Origin: Flavobacterium sp. 270
GTDB lineage: Bacteria > Bacteroidota > Bacteroidia > Flavobacteriales > Flavobacteriaceae
Length of the DNA: 64,000 nucleotides
Assembly: GCF_004368785.1 (NCBI RefSeq)
Contig: NZ_SODM01000001.1
Coordinates: 744,001 to 808,000 of the forward strand
Reading direction: 5' to 3'
Below are positions 47,901 to 58,326 of the stretch, in pieces. Below the pieces are notes generated by a model, which saw only the letters and a list, made by a program, of their open reading frames with translations, ran no database searches and was not told the origin of the DNA. The position numbers and the translations under genes were made by a program. The stretch's first letter is position 1. Each line of letters opens with the position of its first letter.

Positions 47901-50900
47901 CAACTGTTGGAGCATTCACTAAACAAAAATCTTGTGTAGCATCTGCTGTCGTTGGTGTTCCCGGATCATTTATTGTTACGGCTATTGCTAATCTTACGGC
48001 ACTTTCACAGTTTGTCGCTGCATCAAAGATTGCCGCATAATAATTTCCAGTAGCTAAAGCTGTTGTAGTTGGAATTGCTGTTCCTCCTGTTGCAGCTGTG
48101 TACCAAACTATAGTTCCTACTGCCGGTGCATCAACCTGAATGTTTGCCACTGTCGGTGCCTCTAATAAACAGAACTCTTGTGTTGCATCCGCAGTTGTTG
48201 GTGTACCTGGATCGTTTACTGTTACAGCTATAGCTAATCTTACAGCGCTTTCACAGTTTGTTGCTGCATCAAAGATTGCTGCATAATAATTACCCGTTGC
48301 TAAAGCTGTGGTTGTTGGAATCGCTGTTCCGCCTGTCGCAGCTGTGTACCAAACTATTGTTCCTACTGTTGGTGAATCAACCTGAATGTTTGCTACTGTC
48401 GGTGCTGCTAATAAACAGAATTCTTGTGTCGCATCTGCTGTTGTTGGTGTTCCCGGATCGTTTACTGTTACGGCGATTGCTAATCTTACAGCACTTTCAC
48501 AGTTTGTTGCTACATCAAAGATTGCTGCGTAATAGTTTCCAGTAGCTAAAGCTGTTGTAGTTGGAATCGCTGTTCCGCCTGTTGCAGCTGTGTACCAAAC
48601 TATTGTTCCTACTGCTGGTGCATCTATTTGAATGTTGGCAACTGTCGGAGCATTCACTAAACAAAAATCTTGTGTAGTATCTGCTGTTGTTGGTGTGCCA
48701 GGATCATTTACTGTTACGGCGATTGCTAATCTTACAGCACTTTCGCAGTTTGTAGCTGCGTCAAAGATTGCTGCGTAATAATTTCCAGTAGCTAAAGCTG
48801 TTGTAGTTGGAATCGCTGTTCCGCCTGTCGCAGCTGTGTACCAAACTATTGTTCCAACTGCTGGTGCATCTATCTGGATATTGGCAACTGTTGGCGCTGC
48901 TAATAAACAGAACTCTTGTGTAGCATCCGCTGTTGTTGGTGTTCCCGGATCATTTACTGTTACGGCTATTGCCAGTCTTACGGCACTTTCACAGTTTGTT
49001 GCTGCATCAAAGATTGCTGCGTAATAGTTTCCAGTAGCTAAAGCTGTTGTTGATGGAATCGCTGTTCCGCCTGTTGCAGCTGTGTACCAAACTATGGTTC
49101 CAACTGCTGGTGCATCAATTTGGATACTCGCAACTGTCGGAGCATTCACTAAACAAAAATCTTGTGTAGTATCTGCTGTTGTTGGTGTTCCCGGATCATT
49201 TACTGTTACGGCTATGGCTAATCTTACAGCACTTTCGCAGTTTGTGGCTGCGTCAAAGATTGCTGCATAATAATTTCCGGTTGCTAAAGCTGTTGTAGCT
49301 GGAATCGCTGTTCCGCCTGTTGCAGCTGTGTACCAAACTATTGTTCCAACTGCTGGTGTATCTATCTGGATATTGGCAACTGTCGGAGCTGCTAATAAAC
49401 AGAATTCTTGTGTTGCATCTGCAGTTGTTGGTGTTCCCGGATCGTTTACTGTTACAGCTATTGCTAATCTTACAGCACTTTCGCAGTTTGTTGCTGCATC
49501 AAAGATTGCTGCATAATAGTTTCCAGTAGCTAAAGCTGTTGTTGTTGGAATCGCTGTTCCGCCTGTTGCAGCTGTGTACCAAACTATTGTTCCAACTGCT
49601 GGTGTATCTATCTGGATATTGGCAACTGTCGGAGCTGCTAATAAACAGAACTCTTGTGTTGCATCCGCAGTTGTTGGTGTTCCCGGATCATTTACTGTTA
49701 CAGCTATTGCTAGTCTTACAGCACTTTCGCAGTTTGTAGCTACATCAAAGATTGCTGCATAATAATTTCCGGTTGCTAAAGCTGTTGTTGATGGAATCGC
49801 TGTTCCTCCTGTTGCAGCTGTGTACCAAACTATTGTTCCAACTGCTGGTGCATCAATCTGAATGTTGGCAACTGTCGGAGCATTCACTAAGCAAAAATCT
49901 TGTGTAGTATCTGCTGTTGTTGGTGTTCCCGGATCGTTTACTGTTACGGCTATGGCTAATCTTACAGCACTTTCGCAGTTTGTTGCTGCATCAAAGATTG
50001 CTGCGTAATAATTTCCTGTAGCTAAAGCTGTCGTTGTTGGAATCGCTGTTCCGCCTGTTGTAGCTGTGTACCAAACTATTGTTCCAACTGCTGGTGTATC
50101 TATCTGGATATTGGCAACTGTCGGAGCTGCTAATAAACAAAATTCTTGTGTAGTATCTGCTGTTGTTGGTGTTCCCGGATCGTTTACTGTTACGGCAATT
50201 GCTAATCTTACAGCACTTTCGCAGTTTGTTGCTGCATCAAAGATTGCTGCATAATAGTTTCCAGTAGCTAAAGCTGTTGTTGTTGGAATCGCTGTTCCGC
50301 CTGTTGCAGCTGTGTACCAAACTATTGTTCCAACTGCTGGTGTATCTATCTGGATATTGGCAACTGTCGGAGCTGCTAATAAACAGAACTCTTGTGTTGC
50401 ATCCGTAGTTGTTGGTGTTCCCGGATCGTTTACTGTTACAGCTATTGCTAGTCTTACAGCACTTTCGCAGTTTGTTGCTGCATCAAAGATTGCTGCATAA
50501 TAATTTCCGGTTGCTAAAGCTGTTGTTGATGGAATCGCTGTTCCTCCTGTTGCAGCTGTGTACCAAACTATTGTTCCAACTGCTGGTGCATCAATCTGAA
50601 TGTTGGCAACTGTTGGAGCATTCACTAAACAAAAATCTTGTGTAGTATCTGCTGTTGTTGGTGTTCCCGGATCGTTTACTGTTACTGCTATGGCTAATCT
50701 TACAGCACTTTCGCAGTTTGTGGCTGCGTCAAAGATTGCTGCATAATAATTACCGGTTGCTAAAGCTGTTGTAGTTGGAATCGCTGTTCCCCCTGTTGCA
50801 GCTGTGTACCAAACTATGGTTCCTACTACTGGTGTATCAATCTGGATATTGGCAACTGTTGGAGCTGCTAATAAACAGAATTCTTGTGTTGCATCTGCAG

Positions 50901-53900
50901 TTGTTGGTGTTCCCGGATCGTTTACTGTTACGGCTATGGCTAATCTTACAGCGCTTTCACAGTTTGTAGCTGCATCAAAGATTGCTGCATAATAGTTTCC
51001 TGTTGCTAAAGCTGTTGTAGTTGAAATCGCTGTTCCGCCTGATGCAGCTGTATACCAAACTATTGTTCCTACAGCCGGTGCATCAACTTGAATACTAGCA
51101 ACTGTCGGTGCTGCTAATAAACAGAATTCTTGTGTTGCATCCGCAGTTGTTGGTGTTCCCGGATCGTTTACTGTTACGGCTATTGCTAATCTTACAGCAC
51201 TTTCGCAGTTTGTCGCTGCGTCAAAGATTGCTGCATAATAATTACCGGTTGCTAAAGCTGTTGTAGTTGGAATCGCTGTTCCGCCTGTTGCAGCTGTGTA
51301 CCAAACTATTGCTCCAACTGCTGGTGCATCTATTTGGATATTGGCAACTGTTGGAGCATTCACTAAACAAAAATCTTGTGTAGTATCTGCTGTTGTTGGT
51401 GTTCCCGGATCGTTTACTGTTACGGCGATTGCTAATCTTACAGCACTTTCACAGTTTGTTGCTGCATCAAAGATTGCTGCATAATAATTTCCAGTTGCTA
51501 AAGCTGTTGTAGTTGGAATCGCCGTTCCGCCTGTTGCAGCTGTGTACCAAACTATTGTTCCAACTGCTGGAGTATCTATCTGAAGACTGGCAACTGTTGG
51601 AGCTGCTAATAAACAGAACTCTTGTGTCGCATCCGCAGTTGTTGGTGTTCCCGGATCGTTTACTGTTACGGCTATCGCTAATCTTACAGCGCTTTCACAG
51701 TTTGTGGCTGCATCAAAAATTGCTGCATAGTAATTGCCGGTAGCTAAAGCTGTTGTAGTTGGAATCGCTGTTCCGCCTGTTGCAGCGGTGTACCAAACTA
51801 TTGTTCCTACAGCCGGTGCATCAACTTGAATACTGGCAACTGTCGGTGCTGCTAATAAGCAGAATTCTTGTGTTGCATCCGCAGTTGTTGGTGTTCCCGG
51901 ATCGTTTACTGTTACGGCTATTGCCAGTCTTACAGCACTTTCGCAGTTTGTAGCTGCGTCAAAGATTGCTGCATAATAATTACCCGTTGCTAAAGCTGTC
52001 GTCGTTGGAATCGCTGTTCCGCCTGTTGCAGCTGTGTACCAAACTATGGTTCCCACTGCTGGTGTATCTATTTGGATATTAGCAACTGTTGGAGCATTCA
52101 CTAAACAAAAATCTTGTGTAGTATCTGCTGTAGTTGGTGTGCCTGGATCGTTTACAGAAATTGTAACCGCCAATCTCACTGAACTTTCACAATTTGTTAC
52201 TGCATCTACAAGTCCTCCGTAGTAAACACCGCTTGTTAAAGCTGTTGTTGATACAATTGGTGTACCTCCTGTTGGAGATGCATACCAAAGAACTCCCGTT
52301 TGATCGGTTTGGATACTTGCAAATGTTGGAGCATCTAATAAACAGAAATCTTGTGTAGTGTCTGTAGTAGTTGGTGTTCCCGGATCACTAACGATAATTA
52401 CTGCTTCCTGAAGATCTCCTGCTAAATTTTCACAGCTTGTATCGCTTGATACTGCTGCAAAATAAGATATTGGACTCAACGCTTTTGTTAATCCTGTAGC
52501 CGTTAAAGCTCCTGTTGTTGCATTTATTGCATAAGTAACTCCGTTAATTGAAGCACCATCTGCAATAGGCAGCGTTTTATTATTATCTAAATACCAAGTA
52601 AATATCGGATTTGTTAATGATGTAGTTGGTGTTAATACTCCATCAACATCATGACAAATTACTGCATCATCAACTGTAATATCTGTTGCTGTAGATGGTG
52701 GTAAAATTATAAATGTAATTTGTTTTCTATCTGCTGCTGCAGTTTCACAAAATTCATTTGAACTAACTCCAACATAATAAGTATATGTTCCCGGAGTTAA
52801 ACCGTTTACAGTTAATTGATTTGTTATTGCACCCGGAATTAACTGGCTTGTAGTACCATTAAAACTATACCAGTAATAGACAGGATTTGTTAATAATGGA
52901 GTGCCACTTAAGCTTGTTGCTAAAGTTACAGTGCCACTTGGAGAACAAATTGAAGTTGTTGTTCCTCCATTTAAAGTAATGTCTGTTAAGGCATTTACTG
53001 GACTTGATGCTCTAACCTCAACGGTTACTTCACCTCTTGCCAAAGCTTCACAACCGTATCTTACAGGCTGAACATAATAAGTATAAATGCCTGCTGCCAA
53101 TGTAGCCGGAACTGTATAAGTAATACCATTAGCAACGACGTTACCTCCTGTTGGTGCATCATACCAAACGTATGTAGAACAGGCCTCTTCTGGTATTCGT
53201 AAGGTGACATCTGTTCCCGGACAAACCGTTACCTTATTATTAGGATCAGCTCCTATTACTTCCGTATTGGCAACTCTTTCAACGGTATGAACTCTTAATT
53301 GATCTAATACTCCAACCACTCCTCCTAAACGAATTCTAACTCTATCGTATGGTTCCGGTTGTGAATTTACAAGAACTACAGCCATTGCATTTCCTGTTAA
53401 TAATCTTAGATTTAGTAATGAACTACTATTATCAATTGGTGTTCCTACTGCAACATTTCCTAAATAGCGCTGTACACTAAATCCTGTAAGTAAGTTTACA
53501 CCTAAAATAGTTCCTGGTTTTGAAATTACTATTCTTAATGTGTCGCTTACGATTGATGGAGTTTTAAATGCTACGGTTAAATCAGCTGCAGCAAGTGCCC
53601 CAACACCGCTGTACATGGTAGCATAAGTTGTAATATCATTATCTGCTACATTCCATGCATCGCTTACCCCAACTGTAGCAGTTAAAGCTCCTACGCCTAA
53701 ATCTGTTGCTCCATAATAAATATCCTGAATATCTCCAGGCGTACAAGCTACTGTAGCTACAGATTTTGTATAATAAGCGTCAAATACTTTTGTATTTTGA
53801 GCAACACTTAAAATTGATGCTGATTGAATTCTAATTCCATCATAATCTTGTGGACCTGTAGCATTTGCAGGAACAAAAGTAAATTCGAATGCACTATCGC

Positions 53901-56900
53901 CAGACAATAAATTTAAAAGTGATCCTGAAACAGATTGTAAAGCTCCAATATCAACTCCGTTTTTAGTTCCGATTACTGATAAATTTTGTCCTAATGCTAC
54001 TGCACTATATTCAGATCCTAATTTAATAGTTACTGGAGTTCCTTTTACAATATTAGCCGGCCATTTTAAATCCTGCCAAGTTGTTCCAATACCTAAAAGT
54101 CCTACTCCTGTAGTAATTGTAGAGAACGTTTGAGGATTTCCGTCAACCGCAGCTGCTCCGTTTGTTACTGCTCCGGTTATAATTGAATTTGATGTTTGTG
54201 TAGTTGCATACACTCTTTCAGTTAATAACTGACAAGTGCTTATATCAACAACATTTACAGTAACAGTACCTGTTCTTGAGCAATTTGCATTACTCGCAAC
54301 TACTGTATATGTATATACTCCTGGTGTATTTAAAACTCCAGTTGTAAATGCAGGTCCAGTTAAAGCATTTCCTTGCTGATCAAACCAAGCTATAGTTCCG
54401 TCTGATGTTGCGTTTAATAACACACTATCTCCTGGATTTATAGAGATTGAAGAAGTTGTGATATTCAAAGTTGGCAATGCATTAATTGTAACTGTTACTG
54501 GTAATTTAACAGATGGACAAGTAACGCCGTTACCTTGAGCCTGAATAGAATAAGTACCACTTAAAGTTATATTTGCTGCCTGATCTGCAGTTATTGCATT
54601 ATTTGATGGATCATAAAAAGTATACGTTGTATTTCCTGTATTATCATACGGTGTAATAGCATCTTTAAGATTTACACTTCCGCATCCTACTAATGGCGCT
54701 GCAGCAACTACTAAAGGAGTTAATACAGGATAAGTTACTGTTACTTCTTTTAAATCCCCAGCTGCATTTTCGCAATTTGCTGTAGAAACTACAGAAACAA
54801 AATAAGAATATGGTGCACCCGCACCAGTTAATCCTGTTACAGTTAATGCACTAGTCGTTGGGTCAATAGCGTAAGTCTGACCTACAGAACCTGTACCACC
54901 ATCAACTATTGGAATCGTTTTTGCCTGATCTGCATAATATTTAAATTGTGCTCCGGCAAAAGCTGCCGTTGGAGATAAAACAATTCCTCCTGCACAAGTC
55001 GCTTCTTGAGGAGTTGCAATTGTAATATCAGCTGCAGTTCCATAAGGAAGTACAGTTACAGTAACAGGCTGACGAACACTATTAATACATGTTCCTCTTG
55101 TTGCTTCTAAATAAAAAGTCGTAGTATTAGCTAATGGCAATGTTGGATTAACAGCTGCTACAGCTCCTCCTGTTGGTGAATCATACCACGTAAATGTTTC
55201 AGTTCCTGAAGCAGTAGCTGCCAATGTTGCAGTTCCTCCTGCACAAATAGGCGCAGCATTACCAGTTATTGTCGCATTTGGATATCTGTATGAAGCTCCG
55301 TAAATTTTTAGACTTCTTAACAAAGAAACCGTTCCGCCTAATCTAATTTCAATTTTGTTAAATGCTGCTGCAGTTGTAAAACTAGCTTTAAATCTATTTC
55401 CTGATAATAATTGTACATTTAATAAATTACTAGTAATATTTACTCTGTCATTATTATAAGTAGTCCCGTTATATGTTGCCAAACTTATATAAGATAAAAG
55501 ACTTAAATCAAGAAGTCCTCCAGGAACCTCTAATTCTACATCAATAATATCTCCTGCTTCTCCCGGATTCGGAAAAGTTAATGTTTGTTGTATATAACTT
55601 CCAAGTAAGCCAACTGTTACAGGTATAGTAAGTGTAGAAGCTGTGTTGATGTTTCCATCTACAGCATTAGCATCATCAGCAGAATTACAAAGTACACATA
55701 ATAAGCCCGGATCTAATTCTACAAGTTGTGAATTAGGCTGCAAACAATTACTAACTGTATTAATAACAACCACATTTACAGCAGTTCTTACACTGCTTTT
55801 ACAACCTCCAACTGTATTTCTTGCTTCAACATAATATGTTTTATTAGCCGTTAAAGCTGGTGAAGGAGTAAATGTTTCAATATTAGTAGCCAAAGCAGTT
55901 CCACCAGTTGCAACATCATACCAATCGTAATCAACACCAACAACTGGATTTGAAACTTGTAAAGCAACATTTTGTCCAGATTGAATTATTACGTTAGATG
56001 ATACCACAGTTGGTGCTGCTGGCAATGGAGTAACAATTAGAGGTATCTCAGTTCGTGCAGGCGATATACAAGTTCCAATTACAGCTTCAACAAAATAACT
56101 TGTATTTGTTGTTAAAGCTGGAGTTGTAAACGAAGTACCTGTAGTTACTAAATTTCCTCCGGTAGCTGCATCGTACCAATTGTAAGTTGTTCCCACAACC
56201 GGTGATGTTACCGTAATGGTAGAAGTTCCTCCAGCACATAAATTTACCGGAGAAGCACTCAATGCAGGTGCAACAGGATCATTAACTAAAACGGTTACAG
56301 CAGAACGTTCGCTGTTTACACAACCATTTCTAGTTAATTCAACATAATAAGTTGTTGTTGCTGCTAATGTCGGAGTAGGAAATGCAGCTGTAGATGCTAA
56401 TGCAGTTCCTCCGGTAGCGGCACTAAACCATTGCACACTTTCACCAACTGCAAGAGCAGCAGTCAAAGTTGTATTTTGTCCGCTGCAAATTGTTTTAGTT
56501 CCGGTAATTGCTGGAACTTTATATCTATAAGTAGCCTGATAAATATCTAAGCTGGTCAATACAGTAACTGCAGCTCCAAATCGAATTTCTACACGATCAA
56601 AATTTGCTCCGGCTGTTATACTCGCTTTAAAACGATTTCCACTTAATAATTGTAACGTAACCAACGAGTTGTTAGTAATTAAAACTCTATCATTATTATA
56701 AGTGGCTCCGTTATAGGTGGCTAAACTCACACCGCCTAATAAGGCAACATCAGCTAAACCACCGGGTAAAGCCAGTTCTACATCAACAATATCTCCTGCT
56801 TTTCCAGGATTATTAAATTGAACTGTCTGTTGAATATATCCGCCAAGTAATCCAACCGGAAGTGTCAATCGTGCAAAAGTTGCAGGATCACCATCAACTG

Positions 56901-58326
56901 AATTATTAGGATCTGTAGAAGTACATAATAAACAAAATCCGTTTGTACTCGTCTGTTGTGCACCAGCTCCTAAACATCCGCCAGGGGAAGTAGTAATAAC
57001 AGTAACCGTTACCGGAATTCTTGAAGCACTTACACAATTTCCCGTTGCGCTTTGAGCCTCTACATAATACGTTTTTGTAGCTGTTAAAATTGGTGTCGTA
57101 AAGGTTGGCATGTTTGTCGCAACTGCTATACCACCTGTTGGCGCTTCATACCAATTTAAAATAACACCCGGTTCAGAAGTCATTGCGTTTAAAATCGCAT
57201 TTTGTCCTGATTGAATAGTTACACTTTGCGTAAGTACAGTTGGCACTGATGGCACAGCAGTAGCTACTACATTAACCTGAGTTCGGGAACTTAAACAAGT
57301 TCCTATTGAGGCTTCGACATAAAAGCTTGTAGTTCCCAAAGGAACTGTTGGCGTATATGAATTTCCTGAAGCTAATGAAGGACCTCCAACAGGTCCTGCG
57401 TACCAATTATAAGTAGTTCCTGAAATTGGATTAATTACCGATAAAGTTGTTGATTGTGTAGCACCAGTAGAACATATTGCAGTTCCTGTTGTATTTATCG
57501 CTGGTGCTATAGGATTAGAAACATTTATAACAACAGGCAGACGATCATTTCCTTCACAGCTTGTCGCTCTTGATACACCTATATAATAAGTAGTATTAGC
57601 TGTTAAATTTGGCGTTGTAAAAGAATCACCTGTTATCAAAGGAGTTGTAGATGTTGCTGAGTCATACCAGGCAATATTAGTTCCTACTGCAGGTGTTGCA
57701 GATAGCGCTATTGAAGTTCCAGAACAAATTGTCTGTGCCAAACCTCCTGATACAGTTGGTTTTGCAAAATCTAAACGAACATCGTAAATTCTTAGATTAA
57801 CTAATAAACTTAAAAGTCCACCGGCCTGAATTTGTATTTGATTGGTATCACCAGTTACAGTAAACCTTACCTGAGCAACTGAGTTACCATTTAGCAAATT
57901 CAAATTCAAAATTGGACTATTAAGCGATACGCTTGCGCCAACATTCGTTCCAGACAGCTTGGCCTGAACAGACACATTAGAAAACAAACTCAAATCCAAC
58001 AAACCATTGCCTGTACCTAGATACATTACAATTTGGTCTCCCGCTTTCGCAGTCTGATTCAGTGTCAAGGTTTCTTGTGCAAAACACGCTAAACCAACTG
58101 CATTGGTCAGGGTTGCATAAGTCGCTAAGCCTGCGTCATTATCGTAAGCATTAGCAGGACTATCTACATTTAAACCTACACATAATAATCCGCCAACGCT
58201 GTTTGTTTGAGACACAGGTCTGCAAAACGATTGGCCAAACGAATTAGTACATACAAGTAATAAAAATAATAGTCCTAATAATCTCTTCGTGAAGAAGAAA
58301 TCATAAATAGTAAAATTTTTTTTCAT
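44926..58326 (-). CDS. Giant T9SS type B adhesin with tandem Ig-like repeats
   Basis: 4466 aa secreted surface protein. The signal peptide ends near residue 31 (LLVCTNSFGQ). Residues 32-1800 alternate discoidin-like beta-sandwich segments (repeated GLLGxYIQQT and ATYNGxTYNND patterns) with Ig-like domains of the CHU_C-associated type (xWYxxxxGGxxL). The central array (about 2058-3533) has 18 units of 82 aa, each with one FC and one NCES cysteine, so one likely disulfide. Eight diverged 80-aa units follow, then a PKD-like part, a DUF11 domain, and the type B sorting domain (FTPNNDGANDLFRI to WLSIMR). Partners encoded downstream are PorP/SprF and OmpA types. Probable role: surface adhesion or gliding. 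Confidence 0.95.
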   Translation of the reverse strand: MKKNFTIYDFFFTKRLLGLLFLLLVCTNSFGQSFCRPVSQTNSVGGLLCVGLNVDSPANAYDNDAGLATYATLTNAVGLACFAQETLTLNQTAKAGDQIVMYLGTGNGLLDLSLFSNVSVQAKLSGTNVGASVSLNSPILNLNLLNGNSVAQVRFTVTGDTNQIQIQAGGLLSLLVNLRIYDVRLDFAKPTVSGGLAQTICSGTSIALSATPAVGTNIAWYDSATSTTPLITGDSFTTPNLTANTTYYIGVSRATSCEGNDRLPVVINVSNPIAPAINTTGTAICSTGATQSTTLSVINPISGTTYNWYAGPVGGPSLASGNSYTPTVPLGTTSFYVEASIGTCLSSRTQVNVVATAVPSVPTVLTQSVTIQSGQNAILNAMTSEPGVILNWYEAPTGGIAVATNMPTFTTPILTATKTYYVEAQSATGNCVSASRIPVTVTVITTSPGGCLGAGAQQTSTNGFCLLCTSTDPNNSVDGDPATFARLTLPVGLLGGYIQQTVQFNNPGKAGDIVDVELALPGGLADVALLGGVSLATYNGATYNNDRVLITNNSLVTLQLLSGNRFKASITAGANFDRVEIRFGAAVTVLTSLDIYQATYRYKVPAITGTKTICSGQNTTLTAALAVGESVQWFSAATGGTALASTAAFPTPTLAATTTYYVELTRNGCVNSERSAVTVLVNDPVAPALSASPVNLCAGGTSTITVTSPVVGTTYNWYDAATGGNLVTTGTSFTTPALTTNTSYFVEAVIGTCISPARTEIPLIVTPLPAAPTVVSSNVIIQSGQNVALQVSNPVVGVDYDWYDVATGGTALATNIETFTPSPALTANKTYYVEARNTVGGCKSSVRTAVNVVVINTVSNCLQPNSQLVELDPGLLCVLCNSADDANAVDGNINTASTLTIPVTVGLLGSYIQQTLTFPNPGEAGDIIDVELEVPGGLLDLSLLSYISLATYNGTTYNNDRVNITSNLLNVQLLSGNRFKASFTTAAAFNKIEIRLGGTVSLLRSLKIYGASYRYPNATITGNAAPICAGGTATLAATASGTETFTWYDSPTGGAVAAVNPTLPLANTTTFYLEATRGTCINSVRQPVTVTVLPYGTAADITIATPQEATCAGGIVLSPTAAFAGAQFKYYADQAKTIPIVDGGTGSVGQTYAIDPTTSALTVTGLTGAGAPYSYFVSVVSTANCENAAGDLKEVTVTYPVLTPLVVAAAPLVGCGSVNLKDAITPYDNTGNTTYTFYDPSNNAITADQAANITLSGTYSIQAQGNGVTCPSVKLPVTVTINALPTLNITTSSISINPGDSVLLNATSDGTIAWFDQQGNALTGPAFTTGVLNTPGVYTYTVVASNANCSRTGTVTVNVVDISTCQLLTERVYATTQTSNSIITGAVTNGAAAVDGNPQTFSTITTGVGLLGIGTTWQDLKWPANIVKGTPVTIKLGSEYSAVALGQNLSVIGTKNGVDIGALQSVSGSLLNLLSGDSAFEFTFVPANATGPQDYDGIRIQSASILSVAQNTKVFDAYYTKSVATVACTPGDIQDIYYGATDLGVGALTATVGVSDAWNVADNDITTYATMYSGVGALAAADLTVAFKTPSIVSDTLRIVISKPGTILGVNLLTGFSVQRYLGNVAVGTPIDNSSSLLNLRLLTGNAMAVVLVNSQPEPYDRVRIRLGGVVGVLDQLRVHTVERVANTEVIGADPNNKVTVCPGTDVTLRIPEEACSTYVWYDAPTGGNVVANGITYTVPATLAAGIYTYYVQPVRYGCEALARGEVTVEVRASSPVNALTDITLNGGTTTSICSPSGTVTLATSLSGTPLLTNPVYYWYSFNGTTSQLIPGAITNQLTVNGLTPGTYTYYVGVSSNEFCETAAADRKQITFIILPPSTATDITVDDAVICHDVDGVLTPTTSLTNPIFTWYLDNNKTLPIADGASINGVTYAINATTGALTATGLTKALSPISYFAAVSSDTSCENLAGDLQEAVIIVSDPGTPTTTDTTQDFCLLDAPTFASIQTDQTGVLWYASPTGGTPIVSTTALTSGVYYGGLVDAVTNCESSVRLAVTISVNDPGTPTTADTTQDFCLVNAPTVANIQIDTPAVGTIVWYTAATGGTAIPTTTALATGNYYAAIFDAATNCESAVRLAIAVTVNDPGTPTTADATQEFCLLAAPTVASIQVDAPAVGTIVWYTAATGGTAIPTTTALATGNYYAAIFDAATNCESAVRLAIAVTVNDPGTPTTADATQEFCLLAAPTVASLQIDTPAVGTIVWYTAATGGTAIPTTTALATGNYYAAIFDAATNCESAVRLAIAVTVNDPGTPTTADTTQDFCLVNAPTVANIQIDAPAVGAIVWYTAATGGTAIPTTTALATGNYYAAIFDAATNCESAVRLAIAVTVNDPGTPTTADATQEFCLLAAPTVASIQVDAPAVGTIVWYTAASGGTAISTTTALATGNYYAAIFDAATNCESAVRLAIAVTVNDPGTPTTADATQEFCLLAAPTVANIQIDTPVVGTIVWYTAATGGTAIPTTTALATGNYYAAIFDAATNCESAVRLAIAVTVNDPGTPTTADTTQDFCLVNAPTVANIQIDAPAVGTIVWYTAATGGTAIPSTTALATGNYYAAIFDAATNCESAVRLAIAVTVNDPGTPTTTDATQEFCLLAAPTVANIQIDTPAVGTIVWYTAATGGTAIPTTTALATGNYYAAIFDAATNCESAVRLAIAVTVNDPGTPTTADTTQEFCLLAAPTVANIQIDTPAVGTIVWYTATTGGTAIPTTTALATGNYYAAIFDAATNCESAVRLAIAVTVNDPGTPTTADTTQDFCLVNAPTVANIQIDAPAVGTIVWYTAATGGTAIPSTTALATGNYYAAIFDVATNCESAVRLAIAVTVNDPGTPTTADATQEFCLLAAPTVANIQIDTPAVGTIVWYTAATGGTAIPTTTALATGNYYAAIFDAATNCESAVRLAIAVTVNDPGTPTTADATQEFCLLAAPTVANIQIDTPAVGTIVWYTAATGGTAIPATTALATGNYYAAIFDAATNCESAVRLAIAVTVNDPGTPTTADTTQDFCLVNAPTVASIQIDAPAVGTIVWYTAATGGTAIPSTTALATGNYYAAIFDAATNCESAVRLAIAVTVNDPGTPTTADATQEFCLLAAPTVANIQIDAPAVGTIVWYTAATGGTAIPTTTALATGNYYAAIFDAATNCESAVRLAIAVTVNDPGTPTTADTTQDFCLVNAPTVANIQIDAPAVGTIVWYTAATGGTAIPTTTALATGNYYAAIFDVATNCESAVRLAIAVTVNDPGTPTTADATQEFCLLAAPTVANIQVDSPTVGTIVWYTAATGGTAIPTTTALATGNYYAAIFDAATNCESAVRLAIAVTVNDPGTPTTADATQEFCLLEAPTVANIQVDAPAVGTIVWYTAATGGTAIPTTTALATGNYYAAIFDAATNCESAVRLAIAVTINDPGTPTTADATQDFCLVNAPTVASIQIDAPAVGTIVWYTAATGGTAIPTTTALATGNYYAAIFDAATNCESTVRLAIAVTINDPGTPTTADTTQDFCLVNAPTVANIQTNETNVVWYASATGGTAIAPTTALASGIYYAALVDTVTGCESNVRLAVTISVTDPATPTTTDTTQDFCLVNAPTVANIQTNETNVVWYSTATGGTAIPATTALASGIYYAALLDAVTNCESSIRLAVTISVTDPGTPTTTDTTQDFCLVNAPTVANIQVNQTNVVWYAAATGGTAIAPTTALANGVYYAALLDAVTNCESNVRLAVTISVTDPGKPTTTDTTQDFCLVNAPTVANIQTNQTNVVWYSTATGGTAIPATTALANGIYYAALLDATTGCQSNVRLAVTISVTNPATPTTTAATQVFCSGTNPTVSNIQVNEANVVWYATVTGGTIIAPTTALATGVYYGAIKDPVTGCESSVRLMVTVTVGNTINPTTNNASQSFCSVNAPTIASIQVNQTNVVWYSTATGGTAIPATTALTTGVYYGNIIDPLTSCESTTRLQVNVTVVNPSATPTTNAATQNFCTLNAPIVGNIQVNEANVIWYTTATGGTALPSATVLATGTYYGAVSSAIGCENPVRLAVNVIVNTPGTVTTPRTTQTFCLSKIPTIANILVNEPNVVFYSAATGGTALAANTPLVAGTYYAGALSNTTNGCDSAARLAITIAFENDALVQLTSTDNTPCVFQGVTYSIANGKSNYVWSVTNGTITSGGGNADGSVTVSWSDIGPGTVKVTYVNTCDETTTKTLNVTVATCSDLTITNTVDNPTPNFGDHVTFTVTVNNVGEGSFINTIVSDLLPSGYDLISASTTLGTYDNGTQLWTIPTLNAGQSVTLTIVAEVLPSGNYLNVATVEISTPLDVDASNNSASASVEPICLTVYNEFTPNNDGANDLFRIDCIETHPNNELKVYNRYGALVYSKVHYENDWDGTANVSGVVNRGDMLPTGTYFYVITIGDGTVKKGWLSIMR
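45830..47726 (-). repeat. Diverged Ig-like repeats, 8 units of about 80 aa
   Basis: C-terminal continuation of the main array. Units share NVVWYxxATGGTAI and CxSxVRLxVTISV, but lack the two-residue insert (VGTI) of the 82-aa units. They are much more diverged from each other than the main array, suggesting greater age. Confidence 0.85.
47727..52156 (-). repeat. Eighteen tandem 246-bp units with ABB higher-order pattern
   Basis: In-frame tandem array inside the adhesin gene. Unit types are A (QDFCLVNAP) and B (QEFCLLAAP). The order from the N-terminus is ABB ABB ABB ABB AB ABB A, so A units recur every 738 bp except one spacing of 492 bp (between about 49148 and 48656). A units 7, 10 and 13 also share IPSTT. 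Confidence 0.92.

Noticed and set aside
47727..52156. CRISPR-like array
   Set aside because: Units are 246 bp, in frame and near-identical throughout; there are no short repeats with unique spacers.
47700..52222. Series of about 62-codon plus-strand ORFs at 246-bp spacing
   Set aside because: They are antisense shadows of the adhesin repeat units; their regular spacing follows from the repeats, not from separate genes.
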